DNA of 64,000 nt. Source: Rhynchonema sp. JSB1_4. Taxonomy: Eukaryota > Nematoda > Chromadorea > Monhysterida > Xyalidae. Below, one piece after another: positions 21,982 to 33,276 of the stretch. A model generated the notes under the pieces. That model had not been told where the DNA came from and did no database searches. It saw nothing but the letters and a program-made list of their open reading frames with translations. Position 1 is the first letter of the stretch; each line of letters opens with the position of its first letter. The stretch lies in contig JASAMV010007725.1 of assembly GCA_030248065.1 (NCBI GenBank), positions 1 through 64,000 on the forward strand. Reading direction: 5' to 3'. The position numbers were made by a program, and so were the translations under genes.

Positions 21982-22351
21982 GTATTACTGCTTTGGTGTT
22001 CCAAACCTGAACCGAACAGAATGCTGAAGCGAACCCGCCCGATTACTCAGGCCAGGTATATGTATACATGCACTGTAATTGGTGCTCCGATTCAAAATAC
22101 AAACAGAAACGAACAAAATTTTATGTCACATGAGCTGGTATTTTGGTCGGCAACAAAACAAGATACGGACAGAGACATCCATAAATTGGATTATAGTGTT
22201 CCAGCGTGCACAATCACGGAGCTCGTTTGTTATGGCCAGGGATGGGCACCGTGCGGAACGGTGATTTTGGGAATATTGGCTGGCTGCATTATGCAGCTAT
22301 GTACTTTGATGGGCTTATTTCTTCACCAGAAAAAAAAACGATGTCATAGAC

Positions 22352-24350
22352 CTCAGGGCTGTCATCTGGCAAACTGAATAAAATTTCGAAAAAGATGTGC
22401 GGTGCACGCGCATCCCCAGTGGATTGTTTTGCGAGACTGACTTCATGGTGCGCAGCAACTGAGATTATGAGGGAAATGGTCGTAGACATATTAGAATCGT
22501 AGAATGACCGGATCAACCCAGGATCGGGTTGTAACATGAATTTTTAATCTGGTTTCTATCTTAAGTTGTTACTCAAAAGGACAACACGAGCGGCTGTCAA
22601 GCTTCTTGTTGTAGTGTAGATACGCAGTGCGATTATTTTATAAAATGAGGTTGGCTATGGTGGTATACTTTTAGCGAGGTCTGCACTGAGTAATGAGTAA
22701 ACCGTTATTGAATCCGATGCACGCACAGTTGGACGAGTGAGAGGTCTTGCACGATAATGAGCTACATATGTACAGCTGACAAGTATTCCACAATCCAAGA
22801 ACTGCTGCAGCCCACCGGCCTCACAGTCTCGAAATTGTCGCGCGTTGCATAATAGATTAGGTTCAAAGCTGTACCACGTACATGTATTCACATGCGAAGC
22901 ATCGACCACGAAAACGCAGCTTTCAGGAACTTTTTTTTAGCAAAACTCCAGAGAAGATAATGGATTCATATATTATAGGGAGAAAGGAAAAAAATGCATA
23001 ACTACCGATAAAAATATAATGAGCAGTTTTCATAAAACGGAACTGTGCCAAGCGCCGGCGTAGTCAACCAGTTTGACCCTGTTTCATAGTCGTTGGGTAT
23101 GAACTCCATTTTCACGGATAGTTTGAACTCGGTCATGAGAGCTAAACAGGTGGGGTCCTGTTCACTGTGTTTTATTTATGCATGAAAACATAGACGGTTC
23201 ACTCCCATGTAGGTCGCTTTTGAAAAGAACGATAAAAACTTATTAGGTGTCACTGTGTTGGTGCATAAATGAAACAGAACCACAGTGACGGTCTTGCACT
23301 GCGGTACCCACAAATTACGGTTAGGGAACATTTTCAACTTATCGAACACTCGCATGGAGTTCACAGAAGCCGGGTTTTCTAATAAATTCGGTTCATGCGA
23401 CCTGGCCTATAAATGTGCGAAAAAACACATTGGCAGCTGTCTACTTTTAGACAGGAGTAGCACCATATTCGCGATTTCACAAAAAAACAGCACAGATTGA
23501 ATACCTGCGCTCCATATCCATTTATAAGCGCATTAAAGTTATTGTGTGAAATCTCAAGGATTGATGGGGCTCCGACAACGAGCTCGAATCTCTCACGATG
23601 GGAGAGTTATCAGCGGGCTGACTCGTGATGGCAGCATGTCATGCGACTGCAGTGACAAGGAAAAAATGACAAAAAGTGGTGGTCGGCAGAGGGCTTGAAC
23701 CTGCACGTTCAGTCGTCTGGATGTGGCATGGAACCGAAGGTTTCCACTTTTCTGGAGGCTTATAACTCACTGAACTCGAGGGCTGTGGTATGTAACAGCT
23801 TCATTTAAAGCTACCGGAGCTGTAATATGTAGTTGGGTTTAATTTTGGAAAAGAATGATTTTCCACTTTAACCTCTCCGGGGGTCGAAGTGGAAATATCC
23901 GGCACACAGGCTGAGACCAGCGGGGCCGCCCGCGGAGTGCGGTAACTGTCATAAACGCGCGCATTGCGCTGAACCTCCAAAGGGCACATTAATCCCGCCA
24001 AATTGGTGCTCCGTCGTCGCTCCAGGACGGCGCAACTGAAGGATTTGTACACCCAAGAAACAGCACCTAAATTAATACCAGATCTAGGTGGTTGGTTTGG
24101 TGTCCCATGTCACACTAAATGTCGCCAAATTGGGAACTTTGACCGAAAAGCGGAGGCTGGAAAACAAGGCCAGCCCGGTTGTGGGAAAGAGGCAGCGCTG
24201 AGCGAAACGGATATTGCAGGATAATGGCAGGGCCTGATCAAGAAAGGCACGTCCGCTGATATCTTTGATGACCAAAATGACAATACAAGTGTGATTTGAC
24301 GGGATGGTGAAACAAGTACTGAGCGGGAAGTAGTCGAAGGCGGCAGGCAC
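22352..24350 (-). CDS. Ectodomain-like exons, probably the 5' part of the GPCR gene
   Basis: Minus-strand stretches with coding character and splice sites are at about 24350-24090 (CFTIPSNHTCIVILVIKDIS), 23150-23007 (FKLSVKMEFIPNDYETGSNW then YENCSLYFYR, ending at GTAGTT), 22930-22780 (CVFVVDASHVNTCTWYSFEP, phase-compatible with the previous one) and about 22540-22352 (MSTTISLIISVAAHHEVSLA, then SLPDDSPE at a GT in phase 0). The last can splice in phase 0 to the GPCR exon at 19896. The sequences echo the two GPCR ectodomain exons (see findings), so a repeated extracellular module is likely. No known domain was recognised. Exon borders and the gene start are uncertain; a separate gene is possible. 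Confidence 0.4.
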
Positions 24351-24535
24351 CTAATTATTGTCCTTGCTAATACGATTCGTTGTGTGCAATATGACACGTT
24401 GTTTTTTTTGAAAAGTGCATATAGTTATCTGTTTCCGACCACAAGTGCGCGCTCCAGCCACAAATTACTTTGCGATGTCCGATTACAAACCTACTACTAC
24501 AGCTAGTGTCGCCACGCCATGGAGCTTCTGGCAAG

Positions 24536-24632
24536 CCTTGGCTTAGGTTGCACTTATTCTCAGGCTTAGACTTAGCCTCACACCAATGTATTTCATAAGT
24601 GTCAGTGCAGCCTAAGCCCAAGCCTGAGCTTG
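24536..24632. repeat. Inverted repeat of AAGCCTA-like units
   Basis: GGCTTAGGTTGCACTTATTC and GGCTTAGACTTAGCC on one side face CAGCCTAAGCCCAAGCCTGA on the other. Similar degenerate AAGCC tracts occur near 15186, 17030, 25135-25200 and 47780-48125. Confidence 0.55.
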
Positions 24633-25024
24633 AAAAAGAAACCAAATTAGTGCCAATGCTAGGGTTGATTTAACATGGCAACATGAGCTATGGTAGAGCC
24701 GAAAAGTACGTAAGTTCAAGGACAAACTGAGCGGTTCAGCGAAGAGACATGTTTCAAGTCTAAAAACAGAGGCTAAAATGTTACAGCCAAAAGAAAAGGC
24801 TGCTTTATTTTTGTCTGATCTTTCAATAATAGCACCTTACCATACCTGTACGATCAATCATAAAAGGTACAAAATGCGAAATTTTATTTACAAACTTCGG
24901 TTTTTTGGGACATTAAAATGGAACAACCATCAGTAATTGACTATAAAACTGAATCACTAAACGAGCTTATGCCAGAGTCAGAGTATTACAAAAATTTACG
25001 CGCTTCACAATTCAAATCTGAGCT

Positions 25025-25304
25025 CCAATTACGTGGCGAACGGGCAATTGAGCAAACCACATTTGAGCAAGCCCACTTTGAGCAAGTGAAAAAGAGCAGA
25101 GTCAAAAGAGCAGAACCTAAACACGAATAGACATAAGCCTGAGCCTAAGCCCAAACACAAAACTAATCTCAAGTGTAAGCCTAAGCATGATACCAAAATC
25201 AGCGTAAGCCATTGGAACAAAATAAGTGCTCTGTTCTTTTTCACTTGCTCAAAGTGGTCTTGCTCAAATGTGCTTTGCTCAATTGCCCGGCCACCAATTA
25301 CACG
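25025..25304. mobile_element. Foldback MITE
   Basis: The left arm (CCAATTACGTGGCGAACGGG then CAATTGAGCAAACCACATTT and GAGCAAG) is repeated in reverse complement at 25230-25304 (CTTGCTCAAATGTG...CAATTGCCCGGCC...). Arms are about 75 bp around an AAGCCT-type repeat core. Target duplication not defined. Confidence 0.7.
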
Positions 25305-25900
25305 ATGTGAATTTTGGCCAACCATCACAAGTCAAGAACATGGATAGGAGCTAAGGAGCCCCGTGGTATGCGTACAGATCAATTGACAACGCACGGACAC
25401 AAAATGAATAAATATGGATGGGATATAAGCATCGCTGACGAAAACAATGATGTTGAGATATATGAAACATCATAAAGACAAACGTGGGAGTGAATGAACA
25501 ACATTGCATAAGTTTGGTAGATTTCAATTCAGCAAAATCGTAGACGTAAAAAACACCTGCAAGTTAGCATTATTAGCGAGTTAAAATAAGGAGGAACGAT
25601 GAGTTACTACAACAATCACCATGCAATTAATTGCTTCGGACAATATTAAGATTAAGAAAATTGACAAAATACAGAAACAACGAAACACTTTGTGGTATAC
25701 TTTGACCTGCCCTTGTTTTCAAAAACATAATCCGCATGAATATTGGTCGCACAATGACTTTATAAGAATTGGTAAAATTTTTTTCCTGAATCGTGAAGCA
25801 GGATAGTGACGGGGCAATGACGTTGCGTTGCGCGATCACACACAAAGTATGCAGTAAAGAGAATGTTTCAGACCTGCGGCAACGTGGTTGATCTGCTATA

Positions 25901-26410
25901 GGCAATCCAGCCGCTGATGTCACCGCCGCGAAATCTACAGTATACCAGAGTCTGAGCCATTACACCGTTTTTCGACTTATACATGAAGCGATTTTCCTTA
26001 GTTCAATGTTTCATGCCACGCAGCTGAGTACTGTGTGAGCCGAATGGCTCTAAAGAGGTACAATTTTATAACACATGGAATTTTTCTTTGGGCCACAGTT
26101 TAAGATAGAGTTGCTCCACTAATTTTGACCAGCGTAAAAGTTATTCCTCTACAGCTAATGAACATCTTTTACGCTGGCCGAAATTAGTGGAGCAACTCTA
26201 TCTCAAACTGTGACCCAAAGAAAAATTCCCTGTGTTGTAAAATGGTACCTAGCTCAGATAGAGCACTCAGCTCAGCCGCGTGGCTGAAAAGCAGCCTGAA
26301 ACATCGAACTACGTAAATATCGCTTCATGTCTAAGTCGAGAAGCGGTTGAACATCTCAGCCTCTGGTATACTGTAGATTTCGCGGCGGTGACATCAGCGG
26401 CTAGATTGCC
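25901..26410. mobile_element. Long-inverted-repeat foldback element, family G, copy 1
   Basis: It starts GGCAATCCAGCCGCTGATGT and ends with the near reverse complement, TGACATCAGCGGCTAGATTG then CC. The inverted arms continue inward (CTACAGTATACCAGAG; then a second pair near 26060-26240 with CTTTGGGCCACAGTTT and CAACTCTATCT), so most of the 510 bp can fold back on itself. A related 430-bp copy is at 49491-49920. There is no coding capacity. Confidence 0.85.
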
Positions 26411-27110
26411 TTTAGATTATTTTCAGCTGCAAATGTTTTGTGAGAATCACAAATAGCACAGTAGTTAAGAGTGAGTGAACGTGAAAATCAGGATTGATTT
26501 GATGAATTCTTATATGGTTATTGTGCGACCAATACCAACTCAGCCCAGTTATTTAGCACAATCCATTAAAAGTAAAAAACTCGTATTATTTGCAGGTTTT
26601 TTGGAAGTTTCGAAGATAACAACAAAATATATTAACTTGTTCAATCGTCAGCTTTATGTGACATGGGTGGGAATTCATTGCGATCATTCAAACGCAGACG
26701 ATCCGCCGCTGACGTCACGTCGTGCACAGCCGCTGCAAGGGGGAAAGATTTTAACAGTTTGATTGCGGTTATGTCGTACTTGGTGAGCATAAAACAGTCG
26801 AAACTCAAAGGACAAGCACAGTAGTGCCACAATTCGTCCGCGATACAAACTGCGGATTGAATGCAGCAACATAACTGCTCGTTTTTGGCAGCTGAGCGTC
26901 GTCGTAAAACACAAGACTAGAACATGTGACAGTCAACGCAGCACATGACTTGGGTTTGGACTAGACAAGGTAAGGATCAAAGCGAAGTGAGCTGAACAGT
27001 GTCGTGAGATGAGAAGTAATACAGCATTTAGTTCCGTCCGAAACCAAGGAGGTGTGAGGTTCAACCCGGGTTGTGGTCTCAGTGTCAACAATCCGTTTAT
27101 TAGCGATTTG
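26411..27110. other. Spacer downstream of ATG18, nothing recognised
   Basis: Open frames on both strands (for example 26475-26762 +) show no family resemblance. The spacer includes the 3' flank of the minus-strand ATG18 gene. Confidence 0.4.
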
Positions 27111-30100
27111 CTAGTTGCGTTGCACCAGCGTCTCACCGGCGACAGTACTTATAGCAGTGCTACCCGAGCAAGCAGCCGCATATGATGACCCACCAGGCGA
27201 ACTGGCCGATGTTTCACTGGCCAATGGTGGAGAGCTGACGATGGCGCCGGTGCTCGGTGGCGCGGCGAATAACCTGAATGATCGTGTTTGAATCAGTGTC
27301 CATCTTTTTGCTTTTCAATCGATCAACTTGCTAAAATGCAAATAAACATCTGCAACAAAGGGCAGTCATTCTTAAGTGGAACATCAGCTGACTTACAGCA
27401 GCTCATAAATGATATCTGGATTTGTTCAATTTGCCGCTGCAGTTGTGCAAACTGGCAAAAACAACCGTGCTGAAGATTTTTTCTTGAAACCAATACACGC
27501 AATACAATGTATTGATCACAAATTCTCACTCTAAAAGGATCACCCTGTTTACAAATTCTGCACTTTGGTCTGACCTGATAGTTTCGAGACATTATGGCAC
27601 GCTGTGCATTGCGAAACAATTCTGAGTGACGCTCGTCATGATCACGTCAAACATCAGGAAAATATAAAGAACAAAGCTGCGTTCATCGGGGCACCGCACG
27701 GTTTGATAAGAAAATGAAACGACCATCACATCACTTGTTGTTCTTGACACACATTTGTGCCTCATCCCCAACCTGTGTTGTTTCATCAACGAGCATTCCC
27801 CACCAGTGATCTTGTCAACATTGTAAATGTACAAATATCCATCCGTGCATGCCACCATCAAACGCAGCGCTCTGTTCACTCTGCGAAAAATATCAGCATT
27901 AGATTGTAAAGTGAGAATCAGTTGAATTCCCAACCAAACCAACTCCTGCAATGCGAGCACAGTGCGTTTCTCCGTGGCCACCGCTGGCAGCTTGGCCGTC
28001 GCGAACGCACGATCCTGAAAACAGGCATTGTCCCACTTTGTGATCAAATGTTTCGTTGTTTCGTCAATTGAACGCGTTGCTCTTTTCATGCAACGCGTAA
28101 TATAGTAAATTTCCAAATTCGCTGCCTCACAGTAAAATACGCCCCATAGTTAATGTCAAGTTATAAACCCGAACGCTAACCATGCGCGGTTCTGAAACAT
28201 TGCGCGCAGCTGCCTAGCTGGCTGGCAAGCTGCGTGTGTGTTGGCTGTCTGAATGTTTCACAAGTTGATTTTCGGGTTTAGAACCTGACATTAACTATGG
28301 GGCGTATACTTTACTGTGCGGCAGCGAATTTGGAAATTTACTATACCATTTTGTGGCTTTCATAACGTACCATCAAACCAAAAGAAACGTTAGTTTGATT
28401 ATGCTGACCTGTTGCAGAATATCTGTCATGTGCGCTGGCAGGTAGGCGGACGCCGTCTTCTGCACGTAATCCATCCAGCCGGGCGACTGCGCCGACGTTT
28501 GTTCATCATCGCTTCTGAAAAATAAAACAATCGTAAAATCTGAAAAAAAATTAAGGTATCCGGTTTCGCTGATATTGCATGCGAGAATGACTAGCTTGAA
28601 TCAGAAATACTCGCTACTAATATCGCAACAATGGGGAACTGAACGACATCATTCTAAACAAGACACATTATCAAACAAAACTGCAAAATTAGTAAAATAT
28701 TTTTCATATAATTCAATGAAAATGTCGAAAATTATGACCTGTTTCCAGACACATCGGTCGGATCGTGTTTATGCTGATGTTGTGGGTCCAGTTTAAATAT
28801 GTGCACGGTCTCAGTGTTGCTTGACGTGGACAAAAACTGAAAATATAACAAATAACTTTGAAATATAATAAAAAAGAAAATAACAACCCCAATTCTCCCA
28901 ACCATTCCATCGCCACTGAACGCCAGCGAGTTGATATGCACGCAACGTTTGACGCCACGTCGGAATTCAAACAGTTTATCACCAGTTGGAACACTGAACA
29001 CTCGGATAACGGTGCCCTGAGACGAAAAGATGAGATCTGGCATGAAAACACAATTTAACATAATCATAGGAAGTGGATAAAACGTACTTTTTCTGATGCC
29101 GTTGCAATTTTAGAGCCATCCGCGGCGAACCGCAGAGCCGCCAGCGGTCCGTCGTGTGCGGGAATCATTGACACGGCTTGCTGCAACAAATGTGGATTTA
29201 ACATTTTAGAAATTAGTGTAGTTTTGTTTTATTGGCAAGGTTTCGGATAAAGTTGCGACAAAAAGTCAAAATCAAACGTAGCCCTTCACACCCTAGGCTG
29301 GTATATTCAAAACGGCATGAATGAGATTTGGGCGTAAGCTCGGTGTTAATGAGCTAACGACACGGCAGGTTTCCTATTTACACCAATCTCACATCTACCG
29401 AGCGCACAACTGCCATTCGTGCCGTTCCGAAAATTCCAGCCCTAGTCATTCACATGTGAAACATCAACCCTTTCACGATGCTGTCATCAATCATAAACGT
29501 TCATAGACAATCATTTTTTGTACATCCGTGCAAAACACACTTGGAAAACCTGCTGTGGCTCAAATGCAGCAAGGCAAATTAGCACAAGGCATCAAAAACA
29601 GATTTCGCGAAATGCGCGACAAATAGCAAATCGTACCAGATTCGCAGCATCGAATATCTGCACTTCGCCCATTGTGGATGAGCCCGGATAGGCGAGATAG
29701 CTGCACTCGGCTGCTGTCAGATCACAGATTCCTGAGAAATACAGAATCCGAAAGAAAATGGTACAAGGGCGTACAAAAACGAAGAGAAAAGCATACCATG
29801 TGCATTTGGTGGCGTGTCGCGTATTGTGTGCAGCACCTTCATGTCACGAATGTTGTGGATGAACAACGACTCTTCCAAACACACAACCACGCGCTGAAAA
29901 GTCAAGGAATTGGTCAGCTGATCACTTGGACAATGCTGTCTATCACCAAACTAATGGACAAAGACAAATTGCATCTAAGTGTGTATACTATTGACATTGA
30001 CACTTATTGATGTCGATGAATGATGACTGAAACACGCTGGGACAGGAAGGCAGACGGCGAGCTGAGTTACGTTTCAAAGACGGGCAATTAACGAAAGTTG

Positions 30101-30600
30101 TTCTCTCGAAGTAAACAAACCAAGGAAACTAACGAATCGATTCAATTTCACAGCCAGTATCGTGTTAGCATAACTGTGCGCACAGATTTCATTGTCTTTG
30201 AGAAAGTGACAGACGCGCAGTTTGCGTGGTGCGGTCAGTGAGACCATGGTTAGAAGGCTGGATGAGAAGAGACGTTCGATCAGGCACACGTCCTCCACAG
30301 CTGAAAACAGTTTATGGTGCCTATTTCATGTTCTTGCGCTTTTTGTATTTTCTCAAATTATTTGTTCGTTTAATTTGTTGACAACACTAACCAGCTTCAT
30401 GAATATTCTCGATATCTTCGGCATTCTTGATCGTGTAAAGGCGATAGTATTTGTGCGTGCCGATTGCCAGCGAGCTGAAAAAGTCAAAAAAATTTCTTTC
30501 GATTCTGTGTGAAAAATGTGAAGTATTGATCACTTTTCGATTTTTACCTGGCATCTTGGTTAAAATTCACGAAAAGCACGTCCTGTGATGTCGTGGCCAT
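27111..30600 (-). CDS. atg-18: WIPI2/ATG18-type autophagy PROPPIN
   Basis: Twelve exons join in phase: 30600-30548, 30474-30392, 30300-30134, 29893-29797, 29731-29637, 29180-29088, 29016-28903, 28836-28739, 28514-28409, 28014-27944, 27880-27773 and 27273-27111, about 415 aa. The match to WIPI2/WIPI1 is clear along the whole length: [141 protein letters not shown] and [11 protein letters not shown]. The FRRG motif binds PI3P/PI(3,5)P2; the protein recruits ATG16L1 complexes to nascent phagophores. The tail after QHR is short and Ser/Ala-rich. It shares a 530-bp upstream spacer with the divergent acid phosphatase gene. An inverted-repeat element sits in the intron between exons 9 and 10. Confidence 0.95.
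28101..28345. mobile_element. Foldback element inside an ATG18 intron
   Basis: The left arm ATAGTAAATTTCCAAATTCG then CTGCCTCACAGTAAAATACG and CCCCATAGTTAATGTCA is repeated inverted at 28282-28345. Arms are about 60 bp around a core of about 115 bp. Ends read TATAGTAAATT and AATTTACTATA, compatible with a TA target. Confidence 0.78.
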
Positions 30601-31130
30601 GCTTTGTTGGTCGTTTCAATAATTTATTGGACTGTTTCTGCAAGACAGATTGCAAACATCAACAGATTTCAAGTTGACTTGCAATGAAAATGTCATTTTC
30701 ATCCTGAAACCGCAGCCAGACCGCTCGTCATAACAATGAACCACCCTGTAGCAACGCCTGTTTCAGATCACGTGCAGTCTGCAGTGCAATACCGGGCAAC
30801 TGGTTTTGTGATGCGGCTGCTAGTACGCCTGACTTGGCAAGGACTGATGTTTCGCTGATCAGAGCGTTGTCGGCCGGGGCAAGGACGGCACAAGAGAAGG
30901 CAGTATTGATTGATAAAAATTGATACAAGACAGTGCCTGGTTGTCTGTTATGTCGCAAAAATGCACGGTGTCTGTGCCACATTTGGGCGAACCGAACCGA
31001 ACATTGATAAGTGACCTCATCGACGATGCTGCACAATCAAGGGCCAAGCTTCAGTCAAAATGTCAACCAGCATCCAACATCATCACGTCACTTGATCATG
31101 CATGAATGACTGACTGAACTGTAGGACGAC
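30601..31130. promoter_or_regulatory. Shared upstream spacer of ATG18 and acid phosphatase
   Basis: The two genes are divergent with start codons 530 bp apart, so both core promoters must lie here unless one has an upstream noncoding exon. No TATA box or other defined element was recognised. A 102-codon open frame on the minus strand (31036-30728, containing LAKSGVLAAASQNQLPGIAL) fills much of the spacer; it could be a small gene or chance, with no family recognised. Confidence 0.4.
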
Positions 31131-33276
31131 ATGAGAGTCTCCTCCTTATTCTGGTCAATTATGAGTTGTTCCAACTGGATCAACCCACCTGTCTGGTCTC
31201 GCAAACTTTACGTTTACGGGTGCGCCCTATTGATGTGCTTTCGATGCGTCGCATCAACGAACTTTGGATCGCAACGACCGCCACCAACCCTGCGATTTGT
31301 GCATGCCATCTGGCGGCATGGGGATCGGTCGCCGGTGCAGGGTTATCCGACGGATGTGCAGAATCCAGAATCTAGTTGGCCACAAGGCTTCGGTGAATTG
31401 ACAACAAAAGGTGGGACAAAATTTTCCAGCTGACTTGTTTGCCCCCGAGTTTCTTTAATTCGTTGGTAATATCAAACAGGCATCCAAGAACAATTCGAGC
31501 TTGGCGAATGGTTGCGCGATCGCTACGCCAACTTTCTATCACCACAATATAAACAGAACGAGATCTACGTGCAATGCACGCAATTCAATCGAACAATGAT
31601 GTCAGCGTTGAGTGTGCTAGCAGGCTTGTATCCACCAACTGGAGCACAATTATGGAATCCGGCAATCAAATGGCAACCGATACCTGTCCACACTGTGCCC
31701 ATACCGGAATGTCCAGAAGGTCGCGAGATGGCCGATGACATGCACGCGCAGGCGATAGAAATCGATGAAACATTCGAGGTTTGGATTGTGTTAGAAAGAC
31801 TCCGAAGTCGTGACCTTGCGCACAAAATAAATTTTTGTATTTTAGAACTTGACGCAATTTATCAGTCAGAAATCTGGCGTACCAATGAAGAGCTCGTCAG
31901 AAGTGGGTCGAATTTATGACACGTTGTTTTGTGAGAAACAGCACGAAGACGACCACCCCATTATGGACTGGGTGAATCAAACGATTTGGCACAAGATCGA
32001 GAATCTCACCAGCTTGTGGTACGACGTGGGTGCGAGGTTGAATGAAGCGATGAAACTGTCGGGTCGATTGCTGCTCGACGAAATCATTGATCGGATGCAG
32101 CACCGAGCGGACACGCCCAATTGGCCTTTGAAATTCATGGCGTACTCAGGGGTTAGGTGATGTTTCATCATTGTTTTACAGTATGCACACGCTGGGGTAC
32201 CAAAGTTCATATCGCTATCGCCTTTGTTTCTTGCAGCACGACACGGATATCATAAATACGCTGTCAATACTCGGTGCGCAACGACCCGTGTTGATTCCAC
32301 CGACTTCAACAACGATTCTATTGGAGCTACATGAAAATCCACTCAATGGATGGACTGTTCAGGTGTGATGTCGCGGCATTCAAGCAATAATCTTAGCCAA
32401 AAGGCAGTATAGTCCAGCCACGAACTCATGAGACGACTCTTTTTTAAAAGCTTGCTTGGCCAGATTCAAAAATGCTCCACGGTTTCGAAAAGCAAAAGAA
32501 AGAGATTGGGCTGAGAGAGATGATGACACGTTCCAGCTGGCTGACCTCAATTTGTTGCTGCGTGCTTACGCGAACAGCAACGTTCAATACATAAATGTTT
32601 TGGGAGTGAAAAGGGAACTTACGCACCGTGGTGGAGAGCGTGTTTTTACTAAATACGTGCGTTTCTCTTTCTTTTGTTTCCGAAATACGTGGAACCGGAA
32701 CATTATTGGATCCGCACAAGCCAACTTCAAAAAAGTCGCCTCATGAGCTCGTGGTTGGACTATACATACGCAGCACTACGACAGTCCTGTATCGAGCGAG
32801 TTGTTCTCAAGCATTGCTGGGTCTTTGCGCAAGCTCCGTGATAAACTTCAATGACCCATTCATCTCATCTTCAGCTGTACCTCAAGAACTCGACCACTGC
32901 CACTCTCTACGATCTATCCATCCACGGCTGTCCCCATCCGTGTCAATTGTCGACGCTTCGTGATCGATTCGGCCCGTTACTGCTCAAAATGCCAGATTTT
33001 AATTTCGCATGCGGTGTTCGCTCCATTGCACATCAGATTCAACGCATCATACTGTTGCTGGGCATGGGCATTGTCCTTCTGCTCATAATAGTCATTTATG
33101 TTGGCCTCCTCCTGGTCTGGGACCGGACACCCGCTCCAGACTGTGTCTCACGGAAGACCGCAACACAAAGAACAGGCAGATTCAATGAAAATATTGGCGA
33201 ATTCGAAATGACGGTAATCGACAGTGATCCTGGGAGCACTTCTGATGACGAAAAGGACAACCAAGACGACGAATAG
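31131..33276 (+). CDS. Membrane-bound histidine acid phosphatase
   Basis: Five exons join in phase (31131-31410, 31480-31778, 31846-32151, 32237-32362, 32875-33276), about 470 aa. A hydrophobic leader ([15 protein letters not shown]) precedes the catalytic signature [11 protein letters not shown], whose His is the phosphoacceptor. Further family blocks are [42 protein letters not shown] and [13 protein letters not shown] (the proton-donor HD of the branch). Then come [19 protein letters not shown] and a single transmembrane helix ([20 protein letters not shown]) with an acidic cytoplasmic tail. This is the layout of lysosomal/prostatic acid phosphatases and nematode membrane acid phosphatases. 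It should hydrolyse phosphomonoesters at acidic pH in the lysosome or at the cell surface. Intron 4 (32363-32874) contains an inverted-repeat transposon. Confidence 0.92.
32408..32764. mobile_element. Inverted-repeat MITE in acid phosphatase intron 4
   Basis: The left end TATAGTCCAGCCACGAACTC then ATGAG is the reverse complement, with few changes, of the right end CTCATGAGCTCGTGGTTGGA then CTATA. Terminal TATA/TATA is compatible with a TA target. Confidence 0.75.

Noticed and set aside
20709..22377. Resemblance of the plus-strand Cys-rich exons to CatSper auxiliary subunits
   Set aside because: Only loose similarity (a GC-x-PG segment, ectodomain then TM) could be seen, and the last exon does not join in phase; not enough to name a family.
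23550..23760. tRNA-like or SINE-like words (GGTTCAAGCCC on the minus strand, GCTCGAATCTC on the plus strand)
   Set aside because: No cloverleaf or paired A and B boxes at correct spacing could be built, and no second copy was seen in the window.
27592..28116. A 174-codon minus-strand open frame
   Set aside because: It merges parts of two ATG18 exons with intervening intron sequence and part of a foldback element; the spliced model explains the conserved portions.
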